Assembly: GCA_910588845.1 (NCBI GenBank)
Contig: CAJURU010000012.1
Span: forward strand, 1 to 64,000
DNA from: an uncultured Lachnospiraceae bacterium
Lineage (GTDB): Bacteria; Bacillota; Clostridia; Lachnospirales; Lachnospiraceae
Direction: 5' to 3'
DNA length: 64,000 nt
Shown in pieces: positions 27,612-35,424 of this stretch. The position numbers and the translations under genes are program-made. Positions within the stretch are counted from its first letter, which is position 1. Every line of letters starts with the position of its first letter. The notes under the pieces were generated by a model that was not told the origin of the DNA, ran no database searches, and saw nothing but the letters and a program-made list of their open reading frames with translations.

Positions 27612-27639
27612 TTGCAATCATGAAATAAATTGTTATAAT
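27612..27639 (+). promoter_or_regulatory. Predicted sigma-A promoter of the CAP-domain gene
   Basis: TTGCAA at 27612-27617, TATAAT at 27634-27639, 16-bp spacer, with an extended TGT before the -10. It would give a leader of about 40 nt. Confidence 0.65.
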
Positions 27640-27687
27640 AAAATATAGTGTAACAAAAAATAAGAAATATGAAAAGAGTTGATATTA

Positions 27688-28635
27688 ATGAAATTAAAAG
27701 TTTACACAAAAATCTGTGCTTCTGTGCTGGCAGTCAGCCTGGCTTTTTCCGGGCCAGCGGCTATGCGGGCAGAGGGGAAAGCCCCGGTAAGCATCTGCAA
27801 TGAGCAGGAATGGGAAGTCTTAAAAATTGTCAATAAAGAGCGTACAGGCAAAGGGTTTGCGCCGCTGAGTATGATTAGGAGCCTGCAAACGGCAAATGAT
27901 GTGAGAGCCAAAGAAATTTTTACTTCCTTTTCACACACAAGGCCGGATGGGAGCAGTTGCTTTACAGCATTGCAGGGAATTAACTATAATACGGCCGGGG
28001 AGAACATCGCCGCGGGATATGCGACGCCGGAAGCGGTAATGATTGGCTGGATGAACAGCCCGGGACATAAGGCAAACATTATGAGCGGCAGTTTTACGCA
28101 TATGGGAGTGGGATATTATCATAATGGGGGCGGTTCCTATCAAAATTATTGGACGCAGATGTTTATCGGCAACTGCAAACCGACTTCTATTTCCGTGGAC
28201 AAAGGCAGCAAGACCTTATCCTATAAACGCGGCACTTCCATAGAGGCGATGGACAGAGTGTTGAATGTCAAGTGCCAGCATGGGACAAGTTATGTGCCGC
28301 TGTCAGAAAAGATGTGCAGCAAATTTAATCGCAGCACGACCGGCGCTAAAAAGATAACAGTGCGTTATCAGGGAAAGAGCACGTCCTTTCGGATTAAGAT
28401 TACCGGAATTAACATTCGTAAAGCTAAAGTTTCCAATGTGAAGAATAAGAAATATAATAAAAAAGCGCAGACCCAAAACCCCAAGGTGATATTGAAGGGG
28501 AAGAAGCTGGTGAAGAACAGGGATTATACGCTATCCTATAAGAATAATAAGAAGAAAGGTAAGGCGACGATGATTATCACCGGAAAAGGAAAATACAGCG
28601 GAACCATCAAAAGAACATTTAAAATTACCAAGTAA
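27688..28635 (+). CDS. Secreted CAP/SCP-domain protein
   Basis: A 315-residue exported protein. A signal peptide (about 1-28) is followed by a CAP (YkwD-like) domain at about 40-175 with VNKERTGKGFAPLS, FSHTRPDGSSCFTAL, GENIAAGY and GWMNSPGHKANIM. The C-terminus (about 245-315) is a lysine-rich beta-sandwich module (LKGKKLVKNRDYTLSY) like the surface repeats found in other Clostridia proteins and in the transglutaminase-like protein at 59514. ATG 27688 lies just after a good promoter; the ribosome site is weak (AAGAG). The function of bacterial CAP proteins is mostly unknown. Confidence 0.85.
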   Translation: MKLKVYTKICASVLAVSLAFSGPAAMRAEGKAPVSICNEQEWEVLKIVNKERTGKGFAPLSMIRSLQTANDVRAKEIFTSFSHTRPDGSSCFTALQGINYNTAGENIAAGYATPEAVMIGWMNSPGHKANIMSGSFTHMGVGYYHNGGGSYQNYWTQMFIGNCKPTSISVDKGSKTLSYKRGTSIEAMDRVLNVKCQHGTSYVPLSEKMCSKFNRSTTGAKKITVRYQGKSTSFRIKITGINIRKAKVSNVKNKKYNKKAQTQNPKVILKGKKLVKNRDYTLSYKNNKKKGKATMIITGKGKYSGTIKRTFKITK

Positions 28636-28651
28636 TAACTGAAGTATATGA

Positions 28652-28690
28652 GAAAACCTCCCGCCGGCCGTATGCCGGAGGGAGGTTTTC
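28652..28690. terminator. Bidirectional terminator between convergent genes
   Basis: Near-perfect 17-bp stem: GAAAACCTCCC-GCCGGC on the left and GCCGGA-GGGAGGTTTTC on the right, with A-run and T-run ends usable on both strands. It serves the CAP-domain gene (plus) and the Ig-like gene (minus). Confidence 0.9.
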
Positions 28691-28714
28691 TAGTACAACG
28701 AATAAAAGTTTTAA

Positions 28715-31192
28715 TTATTTTATGGTAATCTTAACGGTTGCTTTTTTCTTGCCTGCTTTGGCTGTAATTGTGACTTTGCCTTTTTTCTTGGCCTTTACAA
28801 GACCTTTTTTGCTAACCGTTGCAATCTTTTTATTGCTCGTGCTCCATTTGACACTGTCAGTGCTCTTCTTAGGAGTGACGGTTGCCTTTAACGTTTTCTT
28901 TGCGCCCTTTTTCATGGTGAATTTTGCTTTGCCTTTGATCTTCACCTTGGTTGCCGGAGAAGTTACGCTGACAGTGACTGTCTGGGTCTTGCCGCTTGTT
29001 GATTTCACAGTAATTGTTGTCTTACCGGTTTTCAGGGCCGTGACTTTACCTTTCTTGTCAACCTTGGCAATCTTGGAATTCTTAACTTTGTAAGTGATGG
29101 AGTCCGTACTGTTAGAGGGAAGCAGGGACGCCCCAATCGTAGCGGTCTTCTTTTTCTTGTCATTGATGTTCAGGGTAATGCTCTTTTTCTTTACCTTTAA
29201 AGAGGTTGCCGGCTGTTTCACGGTTACTCTGTAAGAAGCTGTCTTTCCACCGTCCTCTGCGGTTGCAGTGATGGTAGCTGTTCCAGGTTTCAACCCTTTG
29301 ACGGTGCCGTCGCTGCCGACTGACGCGATCGTTGGGGCGGATGAAGTGTAACTCATATTCGTGTTGAGCGTTGCCTGATTAACATTCTCATGGTAGATAA
29401 TGGTAAGCGGATTCTTGTAGGTTTTGCCGACGTTTACGTTAATCCCGGCTGTTCTGTATGAGAAATCAAATCCTGGCGTGATGGTTAAGGTTGCCTCTGC
29501 AACTACGTTGCTGTTGGAACGGGAAGTGGCACAGATAATAGCAGTACCAGCTTTTTTGGCAGTAATTCTACCGTTGGCTGTGATGGTAGCAATGTCTGTG
29601 GATTCTTTGAATTTGAAAGATACTGCTGTGTTGGAAGCGTCTTCCGGCAAGCCCTTTGCACTTACGGTAAGTGTATTTCCAACATCCATGGTGTATTTGT
29701 CTGTTACCTTTTGATTCTCATCATAAAAAGCGATAGATGTTACCGGCTTTGTCACAGAAAGGCGTAAGTCGGCAGTACGTCCGGTAGTTCTTGCAATTTT
29801 AATATTATCACTGCCCGCGCTCGTTGCTTTAAAGGTGATGTCCTGTGTATAAATACCCTTGCTGCTTTCCGTCGGTGCAGTCGCCTCTGTTACGCTGCCA
29901 AATGTAATGGATGCCACAGAAGAAGTGACAGGAGTAACAAGCGCCTTTTGTGCGTCTGCCAGGCTTGCAGCATCAAATGTGGCTTTGACGGTTTTCGTAT
30001 CTGCGCCGTCAGCGCCGCCCAATTGAAGGGATATAGAAGCCGCGTCAAGTTCCAGCGTTGTTTTCTCAGAAACTTTTACATGATATACAGCAGATTTCTG
30101 TGCATTGTTGAAAAGGGAAGGGGTTGTTGCTGTGACTGTCGCCTCGCCCTGTGCAATGCCGGTGATCTCTCCAGTCTTAGGATTTACCTTAACGATACTG
30201 TCATCGGAAGAGAAATACTCTAAACGCTCTGTAGTTGTAGCCGGGACTGCCTTTGCCTCCAGTGTTATGGTCTGTTCTGTTTCCAAAGCAATATTCGTAT
30301 CTGTCTCGGAAGCGGCAACGCTCTCAGCAGTTACCGGATTCTCCACGGGCATGATTTCGATGCCGTTCAGGCGGGCAGTGACAATTGTACCGTCGATGGC
30401 GTACATATTTCCATTGGAAACAAAAGATTTTACATTTGCATCCGTGCCGTAAAATACGGTATTTGCCGATGTGTAGCTGTCGTCATATCCACCTTCTTCT
30501 TTATATTTGATGGTATTGTCAGATACCGTCATGCCCAGCGTGCCGTAACCGCAGCCGGCAGTGTTTTCAGTTACGTTTACCACATAGATACATGCCGGTG
30601 GCTGGCATTGTCCGCCGCCGTTGCTGCTCTGGTCATAGTTGGTCTTATAATTGTTGTCCGAGAATGAAATAAAGGAAGTGTTATTGAACCCTGCGGTTTT
30701 GTTGCCGGTGTAAGCATAGACATAGTACTGGCCGACAGGTAAGTCTACAGATAACGTATAGGGTTCCCCATTAGGGCTGAATACCCAGTCGCGGAAATAT
30801 TGGCCGCCTTCGGTAGTTACGCCGGCAGGCATTGGGCGGTCAAAGCCGATTTTCTGTGTGGTGGCGGCTCCGCCATAAACAGTTCCTACGTTTGTGCTGT
30901 CATAGATCCAGCTTCCGTAGCCTGCAATCATGGCTTCCGAAGCTGTTTTGCCAATCTCACTGGGAAGCAGGAAGTTTGTCGCTAAATCATCATCCCGATC
31001 CGGCTGTCCGTCGGTGCCGGAAACTATATTAGTTCCGGTTCCAAAGTCAATATACAGTTCTGATTTCCAGCCTGTAAGGGCATTATCTGCCGCGGCCGCG
31101 TCTGCTGTTGGTATGCCGGAGAGGCAGGATACCGCCAGCGCCGTGCTCAGAATCCAAGCGCCGGCTTTTTGTAATAGTTGTCTGTTCTTCAT
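28715..31192 (-). CDS. Secreted protein with bacterial Ig-like (BIG2) repeats
   Basis: An 825-residue exported protein. A signal peptide (about 1-33) is followed by a beta-rich N-terminal module (about 40-285; ELYIDFGTGTN, YFRDWVFSPNGEPYTLSVDLP, YYVYAYTGNK) resembling accessory or carbohydrate-binding modules of polysaccharide lyases and glycosidases. Four or more Ig-like domains follow, with the typical BIG2 endings GTATITATAEDGG, GKTTITVKSTSG and GKVTITAKAGKKK. No catalytic domain and no LPXTG anchor are visible. It is probably a surface-binding or adhesin-like protein. The minus-strand start 31192 has GGAGG eight bases upstream. A -10 with extended TGG is at 31270-31275. Confidence 0.8.
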   Translation of the reverse strand: MKNRQLLQKAGAWILSTALAVSCLSGIPTADAAAADNALTGWKSELYIDFGTGTNIVSGTDGQPDRDDDLATNFLLPSEIGKTASEAMIAGYGSWIYDSTNVGTVYGGAATTQKIGFDRPMPAGVTTEGGQYFRDWVFSPNGEPYTLSVDLPVGQYYVYAYTGNKTAGFNNTSFISFSDNNYKTNYDQSSNGGGQCQPPACIYVVNVTENTAGCGYGTLGMTVSDNTIKYKEEGGYDDSYTSANTVFYGTDANVKSFVSNGNMYAIDGTIVTARLNGIEIMPVENPVTAESVAASETDTNIALETEQTITLEAKAVPATTTERLEYFSSDDSIVKVNPKTGEITGIAQGEATVTATTPSLFNNAQKSAVYHVKVSEKTTLELDAASISLQLGGADGADTKTVKATFDAASLADAQKALVTPVTSSVASITFGSVTEATAPTESSKGIYTQDITFKATSAGSDNIKIARTTGRTADLRLSVTKPVTSIAFYDENQKVTDKYTMDVGNTLTVSAKGLPEDASNTAVSFKFKESTDIATITANGRITAKKAGTAIICATSRSNSNVVAEATLTITPGFDFSYRTAGINVNVGKTYKNPLTIIYHENVNQATLNTNMSYTSSAPTIASVGSDGTVKGLKPGTATITATAEDGGKTASYRVTVKQPATSLKVKKKSITLNINDKKKKTATIGASLLPSNSTDSITYKVKNSKIAKVDKKGKVTALKTGKTTITVKSTSGKTQTVTVSVTSPATKVKIKGKAKFTMKKGAKKTLKATVTPKKSTDSVKWSTSNKKIATVSKKGLVKAKKKGKVTITAKAGKKKATVKITIK

Positions 31193-31302
31193 TATGAACG
31201 CCTCCATTTCTGGTATAGTTGTCTGGGACTGCTGAAAAATTGTTTACAAAGCCCCCTGTGTCATATAAAATTATACCATATAACAGCAGAGAAAAAAAGT
31301 CC

Positions 31303-31331
31303 TTGACGAATGGGCGAAAACATGGTAAAGT
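31303..31331 (+). promoter_or_regulatory. Predicted promoter of the infC operon
   Basis: TTGACG at 31303-31308 and TAAAGT at 31326-31331, 17-bp spacer, with an extended TGG before the -10. Transcription would start near 31338, leaving a leader of about 200 nt. Confidence 0.6.
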
Positions 31332-31339
31332 TACAGCGT

Positions 31340-31478
31340 TGTATGAAAACAAGTAGAGCATCCACTCTCACCTTAGCACAAGCGCGTGACTAATGGTTTA
31401 TATTCAGAATAACAGTTTTTTTGCTGTGGTGTAATTTTGGAATATGAAGTGGATAGCCTGCCTATCCACTTTTTTTAA
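31340..31478 (+). promoter_or_regulatory. infC-rpmI-rplT leader with attenuator (L20-leader-like)
   Basis: A leader ending in an intrinsic terminator: AGTGGATAG (31448-31456) pairs with CTATCCACT (31462-31470), followed by seven Ts. An earlier segment, ATCCACT at 31360-31366, is identical to part of the terminator's right arm and can pair with AGTGGAT, forming an antiterminator. L20 autoregulation by premature termination is known for this operon in Bacillus. The mapping onto that mechanism is inferred. Confidence 0.72.
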
Positions 31479-31545
31479 TGCAGTCATTTATGGACGGAAT
31501 GGGAAAGTGAATGAAATGTTAAATTGATCTTGGAGGTGCACGACC

Positions 31546-32052
31546 ATTAGCGAGTTAATGATTAATGAACAAATCAAGGATAAGGAAGTCCGTCTGATTG
31601 GACAGGACGGAGAGCAGCTTGGCATCATGTCTGCAAGGGAAGCGATGAAGATTGCCGTGGAAGCGGAGCTTGACCTGGTGAAGATTGCCCCTATGGCAAA
31701 GCCGCCAGTGTGTAAGATTATTGATTACGGCAAGTACAAGTATGAGCTTGTCCGCAAAGAGAAAGAGGCCAAGAAGAAACAAAAGACTGTGGAAGTGAAG
31801 GAAATCCGTCTGTCACCCAATATAGAGACTAACGATCTCAATACCAAAATTAATGCGGCTAAAAAATTTATTTCAAAAGGCAATAAAGTAAAGATTACTT
31901 TACGTTTTCGTGGCAGGGAGATGGCGCACGTTCAGAACAGCAAACATATTCTGGATGATTTTGCAGAGGAACTGTCAGATATTGCGATGGTGGAGAAGGC
32001 ACCCAAGCTGGAAGGGCGCAGCATGAGTATTGTGCTGGCGGAGAAAAAATAG
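31546..32052 (+). CDS. infC: Translation initiation factor IF-3
   Basis: A 168-residue protein that binds the 30S subunit and checks initiator tRNA and start codons. Motifs: MINEQIKDKEVRLIG, AKPPVCKIIDYGKYKYE, EIRLSPNIETNDLNTK and KVKITLRFRGREM. The best start is the non-standard ATT at 31546 (ISELMINEQ): GGAGG at 31532-31536 is 9 bp upstream, and the extra ISEL residues are conserved in the family. The in-frame ATG at 31558 would be too far from the ribosome site. Rare AUU starts are a known feature of infC, allowing IF-3 to repress its own translation. Confidence 0.95.
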   Translation: MSELMINEQIKDKEVRLIGQDGEQLGIMSAREAMKIAVEAELDLVKIAPMAKPPVCKIIDYGKYKYELVRKEKEAKKKQKTVEVKEIRLSPNIETNDLNTKINAAKKFISKGNKVKITLRFRGREMAHVQNSKHILDDFAEELSDIAMVEKAPKLEGRSMSIVLAEKK

Positions 32053-32077
32053 CTGGATATTTAAGGAGGAATTTAAA

Positions 32078-32275
32078 ATGCCAAAAATGAAAACATGCAG
32101 AGCGGCAGCAAAGCGCTTCAAGAAGACAGGAACAGGAAAATTAAAGAGAAATAAAGCTTATAAGAGCCATATCTTGACAAAGAAGTCTGCGAAGAGAAAG
32201 CGGAATCTGAGAAAGCCGACGATTACAGATGATTCAAACGTTAAGAATATGAAGAAAATTTTACCGTATCTGTAA
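32078..32275 (+). CDS. rpmI: Ribosomal protein bL35
   Basis: A 65-residue basic protein beginning MPKMKTCRAAAKRFKKTGTGK, the standard bL35 signature. AAGGAGG precedes ATG 32078. It lies between infC and rplT in the universal order. The upstream in-frame ATG at 32030 overlaps infC and is not used. Confidence 0.97.
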   Translation: MPKMKTCRAAAKRFKKTGTGKLKRNKAYKSHILTKKSAKRKRNLRKPTITDDSNVKNMKKILPYL

Positions 32276-32304
32276 GAGTGATGAGTTAAGGAGGAATAGA
32301 AGTC

Positions 32305-32667
32305 ATGGCAAGAATTAAAGGCGGATTAAACGCTAGAAAGAAACATAACAGAGTATTAAAGCTGGCAAAAGGATACAGAGGAGCACGCTCTAAGCAGTAC
32401 AGGGTAGCAAAGCAGTCTGTCATGAGGGCGCTGGCAACTTCTTATAGGGGCAGGAAAGAGAGAAAGAGACAGTTTAGAAGGCTGTGGATTGCGCGTATCA
32501 ATGCTGCTGCAAGGATCAACGGTATCTCCTACAGCAAGTTCATGTATGGACTCAAGCTGGCAGGCGTAGAAGTGAACCGTAAGATGCTTGCAGAGATGGC
32601 AGTCAATGATGCAGAAGGCTTTGCAGCACTTGCAAAACTGGCGCAGAGTAAAGTGGAAGCGGCTTAA
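32305..32667 (+). CDS. rplT: Ribosomal protein bL20
   Basis: A 120-residue 50S protein with ARIKGGLNARKKHNRVLKLAKGYRGARS and FRRLWIARINAAAR. It is needed for early 50S assembly and is the likely autoregulator of this operon through the leader upstream of infC. AAGGAGG precedes the ATG. The 3' end is followed by the promoter of the tRNA gene without an obvious strong hairpin. Confidence 0.97.
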   Translation: MARIKGGLNARKKHNRVLKLAKGYRGARSKQYRVAKQSVMRALATSYRGRKERKRQFRRLWIARINAAARINGISYSKFMYGLKLAGVEVNRKMLAEMAVNDAEGFAALAKLAQSKVEAA

Positions 32668-32700
32668 TTTTAAATTTTTTAAAAAAGTTTAAAAAAATAC

Positions 32701-32729
32701 TTGACTTTCTCGAACCCAGCATGTATAAT
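32701..32729 (+). promoter_or_regulatory. Strong sigma-A promoter of tRNA-Glu
   Basis: TTGACT at 32701-32706 and TATAAT at 32724-32729 with a 17-bp spacer, 37 bp upstream of the tRNA. Confidence 0.8.
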
Positions 32730-32765
32730 TACCATTGTTGAGTTTGAGAAAGCAGACAAGTATAA

Positions 32766-32837
32766 GGCTCGTTGGTCAAGCGGTTAAGACGCCGCCCTCT
32801 CACGGCGGAAACAGGGGTTCGATTCCCCTACGGGCTA
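32766..32837 (+). tRNA. tRNA-Glu (anticodon CTC)
   Basis: A 72-nt cloverleaf. The acceptor GGCTCGT pairs with ACGGGCT (two G-U pairs). The D-arm is TGGTCAAGCGGTTAAGA. The anticodon stem CCGCC / GGCGG holds loop CTCTCAC with anticodon CTC. The T-arm is AGGGG-TTCGATT-CCCCT, and the discriminator base is A. The 3' CCA is not encoded (CTT follows). It stands alone between rplT and rimP with its own promoter and terminator. Confidence 0.95.
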
Positions 32838-32866
32838 CTTGCTATTTAATGAATAGCCCAACCCGA

Positions 32867-32912
32867 AAATACTGGAATTGCCAATAAATTGGTAATTCCA
32901 GTATTTTTTTCT
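32867..32912 (+). terminator. Terminator after tRNA-Glu
   Basis: A long near-perfect stem, AATACTGGAATTGCCAA pairing with TTGGTAATTCCAGTATT, followed by seven Ts. Confidence 0.92.
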
Positions 32913-32940
32913 TGCTTTTTCTAGTATCAAGTGCTATTAT
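32912..32940 (+). promoter_or_regulatory. Predicted promoter of the rimP-nusA-infB operon
   Basis: TTGCTT at 32912-32917 and TATTAT at 32935-32940, 17-bp spacer, extended TGC before the -10. A hairpin GAGTGGGC / GCCCACTC (32971-32992) lies in the leader and may attenuate. Confidence 0.6.
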
Positions 32941-33040
32941 GTATATGATAACTAGATAACCTGAGACTTGAGAGTGGGCAGACGCCCACTCTTAATTTTG
33001 TGTTCAGGGGCGTTCGTTTCAATTGAGAGGCAGGTGTGAT

Positions 33041-33508
33041 ATGTCAAGAAGAGAGTTTTATGAGCAGGAGACAGAAAAGCTGCTGGAGCCTATGATGGAG
33101 GAATATGGGTTTGAGCTTGTAGATGTAGAATATGTGAAGGAAGGCAGCAATTGGTATTTGCGCGCCTATATAGATAAAGAAGGAGGAATCACGGTAGACG
33201 ACTGTGAGCTTGTGAGCAGGAGGATGAGCGTTCTGCTTGACGAGAAGGACTATGTCGAGGGTTCCTATATTTTTGAGGTGAGTTCTCCGGGGCTTGGAAG
33301 ACCGTTGAAGAAAGAGAAAGATTATGCGCGCAGCCTCGGCAAAGATATTGAGATTCGGACTTACCGTGCGATTGATAAGGAGAAGGAATTTTATGGCGTT
33401 TTAAAATCGTATGATGATAATACGGTAACCATAGAGATGGATGACGGGGCCAAGAAGACTTTTGCAAAATCGGAGATTGCATTGATTCGTCTTGCCTTTG
33501 ACTTTTGA
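33041..33508 (+). CDS. rimP: Ribosome maturation factor RimP
   Basis: A 155-residue 30S assembly factor with the family pattern: PMMEEYGFELVDVEYVKEG, LRAYIDKEGGITVDDCELVSR, SSPGLGRPLKKEKDY and a C-terminal SH3-like half. It is the first gene of the conserved rimP-nusA-ylxR-ylxQ-infB-rbfA operon. The start is ATG 33041, preceded by GAGAGGCAGG. Length is usual for the family. Confidence 0.95.
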   Translation: MSRREFYEQETEKLLEPMMEEYGFELVDVEYVKEGSNWYLRAYIDKEGGITVDDCELVSRRMSVLLDEKDYVEGSYIFEVSSPGLGRPLKKEKDYARSLGKDIEIRTYRAIDKEKEFYGVLKSYDDNTVTIEMDDGAKKTFAKSEIALIRLAFDF

Positions 33509-33549
33509 TATGCGTCAAATAACAGTAAACTATTCAGGAGGATAAAAAA

Positions 33550-34830
33550 ATGAACAATGAGTTATTAGAAGCGTTAAATATATTGGAGAAGGAGAAAGAC
33601 ATCAGCAAAGAGACATTGCTCGAGGCCATTGAGAATTCACTGATTACCGCCTGCAAGAATCATTTTGGCAAATCGGACAATATCAAAGTAGACATGAATC
33701 CTGAGACTTGTGAATACCACGTCTATGCGGAAAAGACCGTCGTGGACGTTGTGGAGGATGAAGTAACGCAGATTAGCCTGGGTAATGCCCGCATGATTGA
33801 CTCTAAATATGAGGTGGGCGATATCGTCAATATCGAGGTTAAGTCCAAAGAATTTGGCAGGATTGCCACCCAGAATGCGAAGAATGTGATTTTGCAGAAG
33901 ATTCGCGAGGAAGAGCGCAAGGTCTTATTTGACCAGTATTACGAGAAAGAGAAGGACGTGGTGACCGGCATCGTTCAGCGGTATGTGGGAAAGAATATCA
34001 GCATCAACCTGGGAAAAGTGGACGCCATCTTGAGTGAGAATGAGCAGATTAAGGGCGAGGTTTTCCAGCCTACGGAGCGTATCAAGCTATATATCCTGGA
34101 AGTGAAATCGACCTCCAAAGGCCCCAAGATCTTGGTGTCGAGAACGCATCCCGAATTGGTGAAGCGTCTCTTTGAGTCAGAGGTGACGGAGGTGAAGGAT
34201 GGAATTGTGGAGATTAAAAGCATTTCCAGGGAGGCGGGCAGCCGGACAAAGATTGCTGTTTGGAGCAACGACCCGGATGTTGACCCGGTTGGAGCATGCG
34301 TGGGAATGAACGGCGCCAGAGTTAATGCCATTGTCAATGAGCTAAGGGGAGAGAAGATAGATATTATCAACTGGAGCGATAATGCGGCGATGCTGATTGA
34401 AAATGCATTGAGCCCGGCCAAGGTCATTTCCGTTATTGCTGATGCCGAAGAGAAAACAGCTAAGGTAGTCGTGCCGGATTACCAGTTGTCCCTTGCAATC
34501 GGAAAAGAAGGGCAGAATGCAAGACTGGCGGCAAGGCTGACCGGATTCAAGATTGATATTAAGAGCGAGACGCAGGCCAGGGAAGCAGGAGACTTCATGG
34601 ACTACGAAAACGATTACGAAGAGTATGATGAATATGAGGAGGAATCGTACGAAGACGAAGGCTATGCTGAGGATTACGAGGAGTCATCAGAGGACGGTTA
34701 TGCTGAGGATTACGAGGAGTCATCAGAGGGCGGTTATGCTGAGGATTATGAGGAATCATCAGAGGGCGGTTATGCTGAGGACTATGAGGAATCATCAGGG
34801 GACGCCTATGAGGAGAAATCAAATGAATAA
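33550..34830 (+). CDS. nusA: Transcription factor NusA with repetitive acidic tail
   Basis: A 426-residue transcription elongation, pausing and termination factor. An N-terminal RNA polymerase-binding domain (LEALNILEKEKDISKE) is followed by S1 (about 130-200) and two KH domains, with DPVGACVGMNGARVNAI and LAIGKEGQNARLAARLTG as their cores. The C-terminus (about 355-426) is unusually acidic and carries four 12-residue repeats of GYAEDYEESSEG encoded by 36-bp tandem repeats. AGGAGG precedes the ATG. The stop overlaps the ylxR start by 8 bp. Confidence 0.95.
   Translation: MNNELLEALNILEKEKDISKETLLEAIENSLITACKNHFGKSDNIKVDMNPETCEYHVYAEKTVVDVVEDEVTQISLGNARMIDSKYEVGDIVNIEVKSKEFGRIATQNAKNVILQKIREEERKVLFDQYYEKEKDVVTGIVQRYVGKNISINLGKVDAILSENEQIKGEVFQPTERIKLYILEVKSTSKGPKILVSRTHPELVKRLFESEVTEVKDGIVEIKSISREAGSRTKIAVWSNDPDVDPVGACVGMNGARVNAIVNELRGEKIDIINWSDNAAMLIENALSPAKVISVIADAEEKTAKVVVPDYQLSLAIGKEGQNARLAARLTGFKIDIKSETQAREAGDFMDYENDYEEYDEYEEESYEDEGYAEDYEESSEDGYAEDYEESSEGGYAEDYEESSEGGYAEDYEESSGDAYEEKSNE
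34660..34803 (+). repeat. Four 36-bp tandem repeats inside nusA
   Basis: Units at 34660, 34696, 34732 and 34768, each encoding G(Y)AEDYEESSE-type 12-mers. The first two units are almost identical, and divergence is mostly synonymous. All are in frame with nusA. Confidence 0.9.
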
Positions 34831-35095
34831 GAAGGTTCCCCTGCGCCAGTGTGTCGGATGTAGGGAAATGAAAGGTAAGAAGGAATTGCTGCGGGTGATT
34901 AAGACGGCTGAAAATGAGATTTTATTGGATGATACCGGCAAGAAGAACGGCAGAGGGGCATATATATGCCCGAATGAGGAATGTCTTGCACAGGCCATTA
35001 AAAGTAAAGGCTTAGAACGGTCGTTGAAAACGGCAATTCCCGCGGAAGTGATTGAGGATTTGACAAAGGAGATGAAAATTATTGCAAAAGGATAG
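34823..35095 (+). CDS. rnpM: YlxR/RnpM (RNase P modulator)
   Basis: A 90-residue protein beginning MNKKVPLRQCVGCREMKGKKELLRV, with GRGAYICPNEECL, the DUF448/YlxR signature. Family members bind RNA, and in Bacillus the protein modulates RNase P. The start overlaps the nusA stop, with AGGAG at 34811-34815 inside nusA, so translation is coupled. Confidence 0.93.
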   Translation: MNKKVPLRQCVGCREMKGKKELLRVIKTAENEILLDDTGKKNGRGAYICPNEECLAQAIKSKGLERSLKTAIPAEVIEDLTKEMKIIAKG

Positions 35096-35408
35096 GATAT
35101 TATCCATGCTTGGCCTGGCAGCCAGGGCGGGAAAGATTGCAAGCGGAGAATTTTCTACAGAGAAAGCGGTAAAATCCGGCAGTGCATTTCTTGTGATTGT
35201 GTCTGAGGAAGCCTCGGAAAATACGAAAAAGATGTTTCACGATAAATGTTCTTTTTATCAAGTTCCAATCTATCAGTACGCTTCAAAAGAAGCGTTGGGA
35301 AACGCAATCGGGAAGCAGTTTCGCGCATCCCTTGCGGTACTTGATGAAGGCTTTGCCAAAAGCCTGGAGGAAAAATTGATTAACAGAGAAAACGGAATAA
35401 CGGAATAG
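35082..35408 (+). CDS. ylxQ: L7Ae-family RNA-binding protein YlxQ
   Basis: A 108-residue protein of the L7Ae/L30e/Gadd45 fold that binds K-turn RNA. Motifs: LSMLGLAARAGKIASGEFSTEKAVKSG and LVIVSEEASENTKK. It starts with TTG at 35082, inside the end of ylxR, with AAGGAG at 35066-35071. Its place between ylxR and infB is the usual one. Confidence 0.9.
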   Translation: MQKDRILSMLGLAARAGKIASGEFSTEKAVKSGSAFLVIVSEEASENTKKMFHDKCSFYQVPIYQYASKEALGNAIGKQFRASLAVLDEGFAKSLEEKLINRENGITE

Positions 35409-35424
35409 CGGAGGTAGTAAAAGT

